Both the position numbers and the translations under genes were made by a program. From contig BMAT01004287.1 of NCBI GenBank assembly GCA_019649035.1, forward strand, positions 124,966-154,906: a stretch of DNA of 29,941 nt, in the 5' to 3' direction. The DNA comes from Elysia marginata. Lineage: Eukaryota; Mollusca; Gastropoda; Plakobranchidae. How positions within the stretch are numbered: the stretch's first letter is position 1; each line of letters starts with the position of its first letter. This document shows positions 1-12,200 of the stretch, in pieces. The notes under the pieces were generated by a model. That model saw nothing but the letters and a program-made list of their open reading frames with translations. It was not told where the DNA came from and made no database searches.

Positions 1-180
1 ATTTATGGGTTTAGCAGACAGGTTTATGCATTAAATTAAAGCCTTTAATATGCTGCTCTCTAAAATTTTGTTTTTAATTATTTATTAATGAGGTTTTAGT
101 TATTAAGAATTGTATTTCAACTCCTCACAGCTGGAAAAATACATTTACTGGGCTTCTTTATGTTTATTTTCCTGAGAAAG
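1..180 (+). other. 3' end of an intron upstream of the first visible exon
   Basis: AT-rich sequence ending in the acceptor gagaaag/GTTTGC. Nothing else is seen. The CTTNBP2 N-terminus must be encoded further upstream, outside the window. Confidence 0.75.
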
Positions 181-288
181 GTTTGCTCAGAGCTAGAGGA
201 TGAGAAAAAGAAACATGCACATGATACAGCTCAAGGGGATGATGTCACTTATATGCTAGAAAAAGAGAGGGAAAGGTTGAAGGCTGAG
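181..288 (+). CDS. CTTNBP2: CTTNBP2 exon: start of visible CortBP2 coiled coil
   Basis: Reads 36 codons, phase 0 at both ends, beginning VCSELEDEKKKHAHDTAQ and continuing GDDVTYMLEKERERLKAE. The HAxDTAxGDDVTYMLEKERERL block is the most recognisable signature of the CortBP2 N-terminal domain in CTTNBP2 and CTTNBP2NL. The donor is gctgag/gtttgt. The acceptor at 181 (gagaaag/GTT) places Val after the expected Lys. An alternative AG at 189-190 would remove the first residues and shift the phase, so 181 is preferred. Highly charged heptad-like sequence supports a coiled coil. Confidence 0.9.
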
Positions 289-3200
289 GTTTGTTTATAT
301 TCAATCATTAGTAAATCATTAGTGTAAATCATTAGTTTCAATCTTTGTTTAATCGTCTTGTTCTCATGTCATCTACAAGATAACTCCTGAAAAAATATGG
401 ATTTGTACGAAATTTTTTTGATATATACATTGTCTTTGGTCTTTAGATTTGAAACATTATACTTTCAACTTTTCTGGTATAATAAGATTGTAATATTTCT
501 AAAGGGCTCGTTTTTGTTTTCTTTCTTTTTTAAAAATTTTATTTCTATATGTTCCAATTTATGGGTCCAGAGAAATAGTATTTTGAAAAGATTTCTTATT
601 TTCTATGATTTAGAAATTAAGAATTTTATATGTGCTAACAGTTGTAATATTTTGTTGTCTATAGAGCATTTTTTATTTTGACATTCATTAACAGTTTTTG
701 TTTTACTTTGAATAGATTGACTTTGAAAAAAGCCAAAACAAAAAACTGGAGAAAGATTTGAAGAAGACTTTGGCCAGTTTAGAAGAGGAGAGAGCAAATG
801 CAGCAAGGCACAAACAAGTAGCAATAATGTTAATAAAGGTAGGTTTGTATCATGAAAATTGGAGCAATCTTTGCTTGCCTTAAAAAGCATACTTGTTGGG
901 TTGCACTAAAAATCCAAGCTACAGTGAGGTTAAATGAATAAATGTATATCACAGGGTGGATAAACAGAGAACATGATAGGCTTGTTCAGATGCTCCAACT
1001 TTTTATGTAAGTAAATGGTAAGGCTGGGTAATTACCCCCCTGCTACTAATTGTAACTTTCAATGTATTAGCCAAATACCAATTAAATATCGGGGGTATAT
1101 CGATACATTGAGGGTTGGATATCAGCATTTGGCCTTCGCTATCCAGCAGTTAAAGCAAAAAAATTTAGGAGTGTTTGAGACAAATAGGTATTGAAGAAAA
1201 GAGAAAGTCAATTGCTACATGGTTAAAGCTGTTGTTCAGCTTGTAGGAGGTTCTACAGATTCTTTGAAAACTGATGACATTGGAGTTCATGGGCTGTTGT
1301 TTTTTTTTAACATCTGAGGTGCGTGTTACCTAAAATCAAACATCGTTTGTATTTTCATGTAAATAGATTAAAGAGGTATGAAGTAATAGAGTAACAAAGT
1401 TCAGGACAGTTTTTTTTGCGCCACCCAATACAGAGCAAAACTCTTTAAAATACAGCTTCACCTTTTATAACACTTTCAACTGAAAATGAAAATTAATTTT
1501 TTTTTGTCTGTGCAGGAAAGGAAAAATTTGATAGAACGCCTTGTTGCTGAAAACCAGCTGAGAGATGATATGGAATCTGCTCTTACTGATGGCAAATCAC
1601 GTATGCAGAGCATGGCAGAAGGTCTAGCAGAGGAAAGCAAAAAGTCTCTGAAAATGGAGGCAGCACTGGAGCGCCAGAATCAGAAGTTTGATGGAGAGAG
1701 GGAAGCCTTAAAAGTACGCCTTTTGGAAGAAGAGAAGACAACAGGCTTGCTGAAGTCTGAGGTCACAAGGTTATCTCAGCAACTGGAGACACTGCAGCAG
1801 CAAGTTAGGGGTGCGGGATTGGCTGGTGTTGCTGGGTTATCTACCACCACCTCCACTAACAATCCGCATTTACGAGCATCCTCCTCTTCTCCAGCAAGGG
1901 TTGCATCACCAATAAGAACAGGCTCTTCGCAAGCGTCCTCCTCATCTCTTGGAGTATCGGCATCAGGAGGATCCGTATCACCTGTAAGTCCTAATGTTAA
2001 TGTTTCACTTCCTCAGGTCAAACCGTCATTAGCATCGCAATCACCGCAGAGTTCGTCTCCTATGGGGGGAGTGGGATTGAGACAAGCATCCGGGTATCCA
2101 AGGCCTGTATTGGGAGCAGCAGCAGCACCCTCATCAGGAACTGGTGTAGGAAAGAGTTTTTCTCCCCAGCAAGCTGCCGGACACTACTCTAGTCAGCACA
2201 GCGGACAGCCTGGCCGGCAGGGAGCAGCGTCTCCAGACAGAGAAGTCATCTATAGGCCAGCAGCGCAATCCTCAGAGAAAAGAGTCAGTTTGGGAGCCTC
2301 ACCTTCTGCTGCAAGCTCTACAGCAATGAGAGGTAGTACACCAGGAAGATCTGAGTTAGCTCTAGGCTCAGGGGCAAGAGTTAGTATACAGCAAGGTTCT
2401 GGGGCAGTGATTACATCTTCTCAGCATGGTGGGGCAAAGATATCATTTCATGTGCCCGGAGGGGGTTCCTTATCCCCTGTTGCTCCCTCAACAGTCCCAG
2501 TGCGCAGAGGGGGTAATACAGTAGGGCCCACGTCGTCCACAGCAGCTGGACTGTTGGGGCGAGGGGTTCCCCCACCAATTCCACCAAATAAACCAAATTT
2601 TGGAACCCCAGCAACTAAACCTTCACTTCCACCTAAGGGCAGTGTGATTGGGGCTTATGGAGATGTGCTGGAAAAATTTGGACCAACTGTTGTCAACAGA
2701 CAACAGCCTGGCTCCAAGGCAGTCCAGATCCCTGTCAAAGTAATGAGCAGTGGAGGTGCTCCAGGAAGTGCTGCCGGCGGCCATGTTAGTGGTAAGCATT
2801 TGCCGGCTGCACCTAGTGCTGGCACTGCAGGAATAGCTAGTGTTCACACACAGGTGAGGGATACCTCGCCATCCTCAGTGAGGAAAACCTCACAAGTTTG
2901 TGTCAACGCCAAATGAAGGGAGGTATGAAATCGCTCAAACCACAGATATGTTCACAATTATTGTCAAATCAACTGTTTTTGCTTTAATTTTGTCAATAGT
3001 ATAGGACCAATTGATTTCTTATTTTCAAAGGCTTGTTTTTGAGCAACAGTGTGCTTTTAACCTGTTTAAAAATGTTGAGTTGAAGGAAAATAAATCTATA
3101 TCATTTTTTATGTTCATCAAGCATGGATTAATAACTGAACACCTTACCTATCTCTGCCAATGTGATTTTAATTCTTCTCAAAGGCTTGCTGCTCTGCACA

Positions 3201-6200
3201 TATATTGTAACTAGAGTATTTATTTTGTGGTTGTGGTCACCTAAGGGTGAGCCAAGCAGGTTTACATTGTACTACACTAAGTGGGTCATCTTTCAAAACA
3301 CAGTATTTTGTATTAGTGGAACAGTGACCTTGGCTTATAGTAGGATTTGAAAAAAATATTTATGCCAAAAGTTCTGAGGGTTTCTTTATAATGTAATCAT
3401 AGCCTCTTATAGTCTTTTTTTACCCTAAAAAATAAAGATGTGTTGGGTACACTTAAAGACCACATTGGAAAAATTCACCAAATTCTGATAATCTGAATTT
3501 CTCATAATTGTAAGTTATGTGAGGTTTCTTTTTCCCCCCTTAGCTTTGTTTCATTTGAAATATTTTTTTTAAAGTTCATAAAGTTCAATCCAATTACTTT
3601 ATAGTTTTTATTAAGGCCCACAGAAAGTTTGTCCTTTAATCCTTAGCAGTTTTACTTCTCCAGAGTGTAAGAGACTCATGACAAGCACTCACTGGACAAT
3701 GTTGACACCCTAAAACTCACACATGGTGGCTATGTTAAATTGATTGAGTGTATCTATGCATTTAGTTTTACACAAGGGGAGATTGAGAAACTTCATTACT
3801 GCAAAAATAATATGAATAGAAACCACTGCTTACACAGAGACATAGAAGAGAACCATAAGTTCTTGCCGTGGAAGCCAATTTTCTTAAGTTTATAACATGA
3901 ACTCTTCTCATTTTTTCACCTTGTATCCTCCAATTTACCCATGTAGTAATGGACTGGGCTTGTAAAAATTTCAATCAATCAATCAATCAATACCCATTTA
4001 GTAATTAAAAAAAAGCAAAGTGCTGAGGAGAGCAATAATTCCATGGACTTTCTCTGTGCTTGTATATTAATAAGAGCTAGCCTTCAACTTAAACACATAG
4101 GTGCAATTTCTGCTCTTTAATATATACAAATACAACTTTAGAATAGTATTTGCCTCAATTGTTAGCATCATGGGTTCTGATGCTAGCTACTACACTAGAC
4201 GTCAAAACAATCCTTCTCCAGTTATCTCTGTTGAGACATTCATGCACTTTATGAATTTCAAGAATTTTTTACTCATAATGTGTGCCAAATTCTCTTCTTT
4301 TTTATGACAGTATGTTCCTTTATTGTCATTTATGACTTTACAAGGAAAATGTATTTCTTGTCATCAGATTTACAAATATGTAAAAATACATCTAATAATA
4401 GTGAGCATTGTAAATGTCAAAACAAAGTGATTTATAATGCAATGAGCTGTTTGTTATATGTAAAAACCTTACTCTGTTTTATATTTGACTTGTTTTTCGG
4501 TATTGTTTATTTTAATTGCAAGCAATGGAGGAGATTGAAACATATCATTTATTGCTCCACAATGGCTGACTTAAAAAAAAATTTTATGTTTCTTGTTGGA
4601 ATGTCTTTCTTCTATAATGTTGGACCTTTAGAAGGTCAGTAAAATGAAAGAGTGGTTTTCCTAAACTCATTACCTCATTTTTTTTCTCTATTGAGATGAA
4701 TGGAGTGTTTACTAGTTTTATTATTACCAAGTACGATTTTGCAGTTTATAAAGTAGTCAGTATGGACGAACAAAACCAATCAAAAAGTTGATTTTCTAAT
4801 CTTAGTTCTAATAAAAAAAAATTACCCGTTTTTACGAGGGTTTGAAAAAAAAAAAGGCTTTTTTTCATGAAACTTCTAAGGATGATCTAGTTTTTGTATA
4901 CCAAATTTATTTGATGGAGCTTGTCAATGTGTTAAAAGTGAAGTGTTGTGTATACGCTACTTCTCAAATCATGCAAGGGCTTTAAAGTGGGTGTATTGAA
5001 GCCAGAAATATGCCAGTCTCAAGGGCTAACTATTGAGAAAATCTAACAGTAACATAAGTGATGTGTGATGGCATACACTCGCAGGGGATCCACTCATCTT
5101 TTACAACTGTTACTCTTATTGTTGACTTACTTTTCTTTCTGGACTCTCCCACACGTAATGCTTGACAGCAACACTTTGATTTCTACAAGGAAACAACCAA
5201 AGTATTGAGTTTGCTTTATTTATTCTTGAGAGAGAAAATCAAAACTACACTGTTCTTGGAAGAAAGCAAGTGCCATAATGTGTAGCGATAATGATGTTGC
5301 ATCGGAGAACAATGTCAGTTTCAGATACCAAGTTCTAAAAATTGGCTTTGTTGGCCTAGGAAATGTATAGTGGACATTCGGCTCTTCAAGAAAGGTATCT
5401 GTTCTTCTCAATTAAAAAAATAAACTTGAGGTCTTGAGTTTCAGAAAAATAGTCTCTAAGCTTTTTTAAAATCTAATTTTGCTTTTAAGAAAGTTTTTGT
5501 TTTCTCGTTAGTGCTCTTTTGATGAATTGTAATTAGCTTTTTTTTAAACAACGAGCCATGCTTATTGAAACCATGTATTCATTTGATTAAGATCTTCGTG
5601 GTTAGGTAATGATTATGTAAACTCTGTACATAATAAAAGCATACAGTCTCATTTTATGGTAGATAGGTTAAGTTAATGTGTGAAAAAATTTTTTTTTTAA
5701 TTAGCAGTGTTCCTGTTTATCTTGTTGCTTGATTTTAAGTGTTTTCTGGTGAAATAAAATAATTGCCTTTGTGCATAACGCAACTGGTGAATGTGATTAT
5801 ATAAAGCATTTTTAATTGTTGAAGTGATTGGAATATTGAAAGTCAAAGCATGCTTTTTTTTATTGAAAAAGAACTTGAAAATTGTATTAGTTTGCATTGA
5901 ACTTTGTTTTCACCTTATTGAAACTAACTAGCAAAAATATGAAAATTGTTATTTTAAATTGACAACTCTCACCCTCTCATTTTCTCATGGATGTTGTCCT
6001 CTTTTGGTTTTATGATTTATGTTGTGAGCATCCAACCGTTTCTGAACTCAATGTTGTTCGCTTTGCATCTGCTTCCATTAAGTTTAAGCTGATAGAGCAC
6101 ATTAGAATTTACGTTTCCCATTACTTCAGTTCTTTATCTTTTTTTTTATTTGTTTTTTATTTTGTAAGCTTTAATGAGCATTAATCAAAACCATCTATAT

Positions 6201-9200
6201 TTCTTTTGTTGTTTAAGCTTTAGAGATCAGTCAAATCTCTTTTAACTCTATAACAATGGCTGGACGTCGTCAAGGGCTGATGCACCATTTTATATCTATG
6301 GTTGGACGCTGCCAGTGTCCAATGTATAGTCATAACTAAGAAGAGGAGAAGGATGATGTACTTAAAAAACTATGATACAGTTTGACCCCCGAAGATTGAA
6401 CTTCCGAGAGAAGCTAAATTTAACTCTTTTAGCGGTTTTTGCAGCGATCTAGAAGTTGCAACCCTAAATGTAGATTTAGGCTTAGATTTAAATCTAGGTA
6501 AGTTACGCGCAGAAGTCTGAGATAATTACATGGTTAAAGGGTTAAATCTTTACTCCTGTTACTAGTCTTTCCTACTCCTTGTGTTAATAGTGAAGATATT
6601 CTTTTTCTTACAGTTGTGTCCTATGGAATACATGATTTTTATAGTTTATGCATCACTCTCTTCCTCAGTGTTTTTCCCTTATTTAAGCTGAGTTTTGCTT
6701 TCATTGTGCTTTAATGATTTTATCATTTCTTTCTATGTATGGTTAAAACTTTAAATATTTTTTTTACATTTTCGGTACCATAGAACACATTTAAAGGAGC
6801 CTCAGGTTGCTTTTTTAAAACCAAGCTAGCAATCTATGAATCAAATGTAATTTTCTGTCACCAAAAATAGATACGCGATTGCGCCTTTACCAATTTAGCG
6901 ATTGGGAATATGCAAATAGATTCAGGCACATACATTAGCATTTTTCCTTTCAGCACCTTTTTTTTCCATTTTTGTTTGGTTTCAAATTATTACATCCGGA
7001 ACACACTTAATTGAAAAAAGACTTTTTTTTTTTAAATATCTGTTTTCAGTTGCTATTATCAACGTTTTTCCATAGATGTACATTGTGTAAATTTGATTTG
7101 CTCAGTGTTGCATGTTGCATGGTCTATGCTCCTCCTTGCAGTCTGTTGTGACCACTCTGCCTCCTGCCGCCACTCCTCCAATCTCAACTGATAAGACTGG
7201 AGCAAGTGGCAGCAATCCTCCTGCTTTAGACTCGGGTCCGTCCTTGGAGTTTCTTGGACCTGAAATGGCTAATCTTCAGCAGCTTTTGGCCACCATGACC
7301 ACAGGTAAGAGAGAAACCCACTTTGCTACATTTACCCTTCACTACCTCTTTCTCTCCAGCCAAAGTATGCATGCACTCCTGTAGGGTTGCCAGTCTTTAG
7401 TGGGTCTTCTGGTTTTCTTTTTCTGTTTTTTTTTTTTTTTTTTTGTAAATAAAGGTGAATTTTGTAAACAAAAGATCTTTCAAATATGGTTATTTTAATT
7501 TCACCCTTAACAGACATATTTTCATCAAAATGTACCATAGATTTTGTTTCATATGCTGTTTAAAAAAAATTGCAGCACTTCTTGAATCATGAGGAGGTGA
7601 CATAATTTTTACCAACTTGGTTGTGATGTGTAAAATTTGCTCTAGCGCAGTATTCTCAAAAGCATCTTCAACTTTAGCCTGGCAATCTGCTTCTCACTAA
7701 TATTAAATATACTAACTTGCATGCAGCTTGACTAACACATCTGTTGCCAATGCACAATTGTTCATGTCACTTTGGTTATTATATAACACAAAACGTATTT
7801 TCCTAATCTTGTTTGCCAAGCAGGCAGAAAAGGCAAATCTTTTTTTTTTTCTGGGACAAATGAACAATAAAAGAGATTTTCCTATAATATTTCTAGGGAA
7901 AATCTCACTCTTCTAATGTGGTTTTATGAGAGCTAATTCTTCATTTAAGTTCCATTGTTTAATACTAAAGTAGAATTAAGCATCAGCATCCATTAGGGAA
8001 TTGAAGACTATCCTGTAACATATCAAAATTGATTATACCAAATGATAAATTTTTATTCTGTATATTTAAAAGTATGATCATTATCAATTGCAAATTTCAC
8101 AAATGACATGGTTATAAACTGATGTGTCAAGTCCCCAATAAAAAGTTTAACCTTAGAATTGATCCAATAAGAAAGGGTAATTAGAACTGTGAGGCAGTTC
8201 CAAATAATAAATTATGTCATGCAGAATAAAAGGGGTGAAAGTTCATAAATATGATTTAATAAAATATTACAAAGCAATTGAGTGAACGCTTATGAATATA
8301 AAAAAAAAAACGCAGAATGAAATGAATATTTTTAAAAGTGGATGATTTGAATCAATGAATGTAATTGAACCCTTACGTTTTATTCTAAACCATTTGAGTA
8401 CTCTGAGCCATGTATCTTTAAGCTTTTGGTGTAACATTTTTTATTGGTCATACTAACCCCACACTGAGTCACAACGCTTTCACAAGCATATCTGTATCAA
8501 TTGTGTTATCATTCTGAAATATACTCGCTGCAAAATTAAAACTATATTATTGGCCTCTGAAGCGGTTGAAAACTATGTAAATACTTTTGCCCCACCATAT
8601 GATAGTAAACTGAACCAGTAAGTATGTCAAAAGTGTTCTTTAGAACCTCAGATAAACAGAAAAGGTTGAGTCCTTGAAAAAATAAACTTAAGTTATAAAG
8701 CTTTTAATGCTGCCAGTGACACTTAATGAGACTGTTAACTATTTGGGACCAGCATTTTCTCTCAATTTTGCATTCTGAAAACAGATGTTCTTTTTTTCAA
8801 TCATTAGCTATCTTAGCAATTAGCTACATTTGCAACATAACTTAGAAGAAAACGAAATCTGCCCATAATGAGTGCAGACAAAAATTAAAAAGAGAGGCTG
8901 TGTCCATATTATTCAAACACAATTGTCTCGTAAACTAGTCGGATGTTGCAAATTTCACATTACAAGGCGTTTTCATCAACACATTTTTACTGAGCTTCCA
9001 AACCTTAAAAATTGCTTTGAATTGTCACAATGTTGTTGAAAGATTTAAGTTCTTTTTTATTTCAAATGGAGAGAAAAAAGGGAATAATTCTACTCGAAAA
9101 AAATTTCTCAAATGAAACTTTCTAATTTTTGACTTATTGGCATTCATTGCGAGACAATTAGACAAGTGATGAAATATAATAAACACATATCAATAAAAAT

Positions 9201-12200
9201 GTTCCTATACAAATTTGTCATCATGAAGTGTTTGCACACCTATCCGTGACTTACTATAGAGTGAGAAGAGGGCTTTAATTGCTGTTACATATTTGAAGTA
9301 TTTAGCCGCTTATTTTCTTTTGGAAAAATAAAAATCTGTCAAGTAAATCCTAATAATATTGTCTAGCTTCACAACGTTTTACTTTTTCTGGTGAAAAATT
9401 TGAGGGGCTAATTAAGTTTCAAAGAAGCTTATAATTCTGAAGTTTGTTTTTGTTTTTTTGGTTTTTGACAATCTGAAACATTCATTATGCTAAGTAAATT
9501 GACAATAACTCTTTCTTGGTTATTAGTTTGTCCTGAGAAAGAAGGTGATTTCTTTAAAAACTTGAATGATGACATTGTTTCTACCCATTTACTCTTGTAT
9601 TCAATGCTATTTACACTGCTTTATTTTCTATTCTTTAAAGTTTAATTTAATGGACTATGTTAGGAATTTGTTAAGTCTTTATCATCGCAGTGCTTGTCTT
9701 ATAGGCTGAGTGAATCAAATAGTATTAAAGGTTTGTTTTTTTTTGCTTCACTATGAAATACATGTAGAATATGCCAAAAAATTATTCCTTAGATGAAAGA
9801 TTCCAAAAATTATTCAGGGAAAAGTATATAAGCTTGTTCAATTTTTTTAATGTAATTTGCAACAACCAATTGATTTACACTGATAGGCTTTTCACAGACA
9901 GCTACTTTTGTTCTTTTTTCACATGCATACTTATAATATATCATAATATACAACCATATATCTCTAAACTGCTTTATCACCATGACACATCAAATGTATC
10001 CGACTTTTTTTTTTATAGAAATCTTTACATACCGTTTTTGTCCTCTCCTTTTTTAAAGAATAAGCTGTATTGGAGAAAAAGAAAGTTGTGGGTGCTTCAT
10101 GACTGTTAGTGCAATAAATTTCATCATCTTCATGAATTCACTGATCTTTTCCTTCTCCTTATTTTGTCCTGTTATAATTCTTGTGACTCTGTGGTGCGTA
10201 GTTGTAACAAGGTTTTGCATTTAAGTGTTGATACAAATAACTGGTGATGGGACTGGTTTAATCATTAAACACTTGCCACTTCCTCCATCCAATTAAAAAT
10301 CATGCAAGGATATATATGTACGCATAGATTTTAAAACAGTGGATAAAATCTCTCCCTCTTTTAAAAGATTTAACTTAAATTTCCTTCCTTGATTTTGACA
10401 CTCATATGTTTTATCTTCTTTTTGCACCACTAATGCATTTTTTCAGTGAACTTTGAAAAATAATGGCCATAAAGAAAGGGTTTTGCTGGATGCAGGAACA
10501 AAGAAAAATTTAAAAGAAAGCATTTAATTATTTTGAACCTACTACTAGTACTAGATTAGTCAAAATAGCGAAAAAATATCTTTGAATAAAAATCCAACTT
10601 TCATTAACATCATATCGAAAATCAAGTTCATTCTTGTTGTAAAAGCTTTCTCTCTCTTTTTTTTTTTTTAGCTGATGTTTTGGCGTTGCTCTCCCACGCC
10701 TTTTTATTAGAAGTTTTCAAGCTTTCAAAGACATTTAAGAGGCATAATACTATATAAAATAGTCACTTTGAAAAAAAATCAAAATAAAGATGACTCAAAG
10801 CTTTAACCTCTTGACCTCTACCTGAAATTCCCTGCTGTGTGTTAAGAAAATTTTCAGACACTGGTCGGTACAGGTCTATATAGATGTCTTTATCTAAAAT
10901 TTGAAGAAGACCTGTAGAAAATAGATGTAGGCTTTTATTAAGGATATACACATATGTAAAAACTAGATCTAGATCTTGAATTTCCATAAACATAGAAAAA
11001 TTGGTTTATCATACACAATGCATTGGAAGTATGGGACAGCAGTACTTACAGCCTACGTACACGGCACAGTCAAGTGGTTAAAATATGAATACACTGCTGT
11101 CAAGCCAAGAAGTTCTTCAGTACTGATTCCAACTTTCAGTTACAAAGCTGACTGCTTTATCTAAGTAAAAAAAACAATTCTGATATCACTATCGCAGTAT
11201 GGAGATCAAGTTAAATTGTACAAACTCAACTTTGAAGTGTCTAGGTTAAATCTTTTCGGTTTTCAAAGGACAGGATGTTTATTATTGGTTTATAAAGCGC
11301 CTTATGATCCATTAAGTTATGCTCTACGCCGCCACAATCATATCATAATGTCTAAAAATGTCATTTAAATATATATTTATCAAAAAGCAAAAAACTTATA
11401 CATTACATTTTTACAAACTGCAGGTAAAATTTTTAAAATTAAAGATATTTATATGGAAATTAAAATTTAAGTTTAAAAAGAGAGATAGAGGCAGAGAAGA
11501 TTAAAATCCAATGCAGAGATTAGAAACTGTGTAATCAACTTATACACATGAAGCAGACATGGTTAATTATTATTAGATTCATAGATAAGATTGCTTGAGT
11601 TACAAAGTGAAAAATTCATAGTCCTAAAGTGGGCTAAAAGTTTAAAAGTTGAGACAATTTTACAGCTTAAAGTCAACATATTGCGCAATGCCCTGTTCCA
11701 GTTTACATAATAGTTTATGGTCCAATGAGAATGGCTGATGCAGAGTTAAAATATAAAATTGGACACCATGAACAATCCAAAAAAAGGCCTGTCTTGAGAT
11801 TTCTCATAGGTCAGATTTATGAGGGGCCTGACCCTTCAAGCTACTTGTACTTGTCTGGTAGGGTTGTAGACAGAAATCAGCTCAGATCTATGTGGGGCCT
11901 AATCTTTCAAGCACTTACACTCTTGTGGTGATGGGACTGCAAAACATGGACAAGAGGACCGGTTGCTCTACTGTCTAATGGTTCTCTCTTTTTTATGGAA
12001 AAAGCTTCCAATATTCCCAGATACTGTAAAGGAATACTGGACTCTTGAAGGAATATGCTGCATAATTTGTCCACCCTATTCAACTTCTATTTCATGATAC
12101 ATATATGTTCCATGATTTATTCCCAAATCATCTGAGGTAGGATTTGGCAGAAACAAGGTTGAAAGTTAAATGGGCAAAAACAGCGCATATGACTTTGTTT

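Larger units (their letters stand above)
2854..7141 (+). other. Intron, 4.3 kb
   Basis: AT-rich intron with donor gtgagg and acceptor gctcctccttgcag. It contains a TCAA tetranucleotide run at about 3970 and a TTAA-flanked miniature element at 6246-6541, listed separately. Open frames at 4101-4307, 4280-4642 and 5987-6184 are rich in Phe, Ile and Tyr and show no domain. I see no additional exon. Confidence 0.8.

Noticed and set aside
4280-4642. 120-codon open frame as a membrane protein gene
   Set aside because: Hydrophobic character comes from T-rich DNA; no start context, splice logic or family pattern supports it.
9771-10109. 112-codon open frame as a gene
   Set aside because: Phe/Ile/Tyr/Lys-rich composition typical of AT-rich intron translation, no domain, and it lies within the intron of a well-supported gene.
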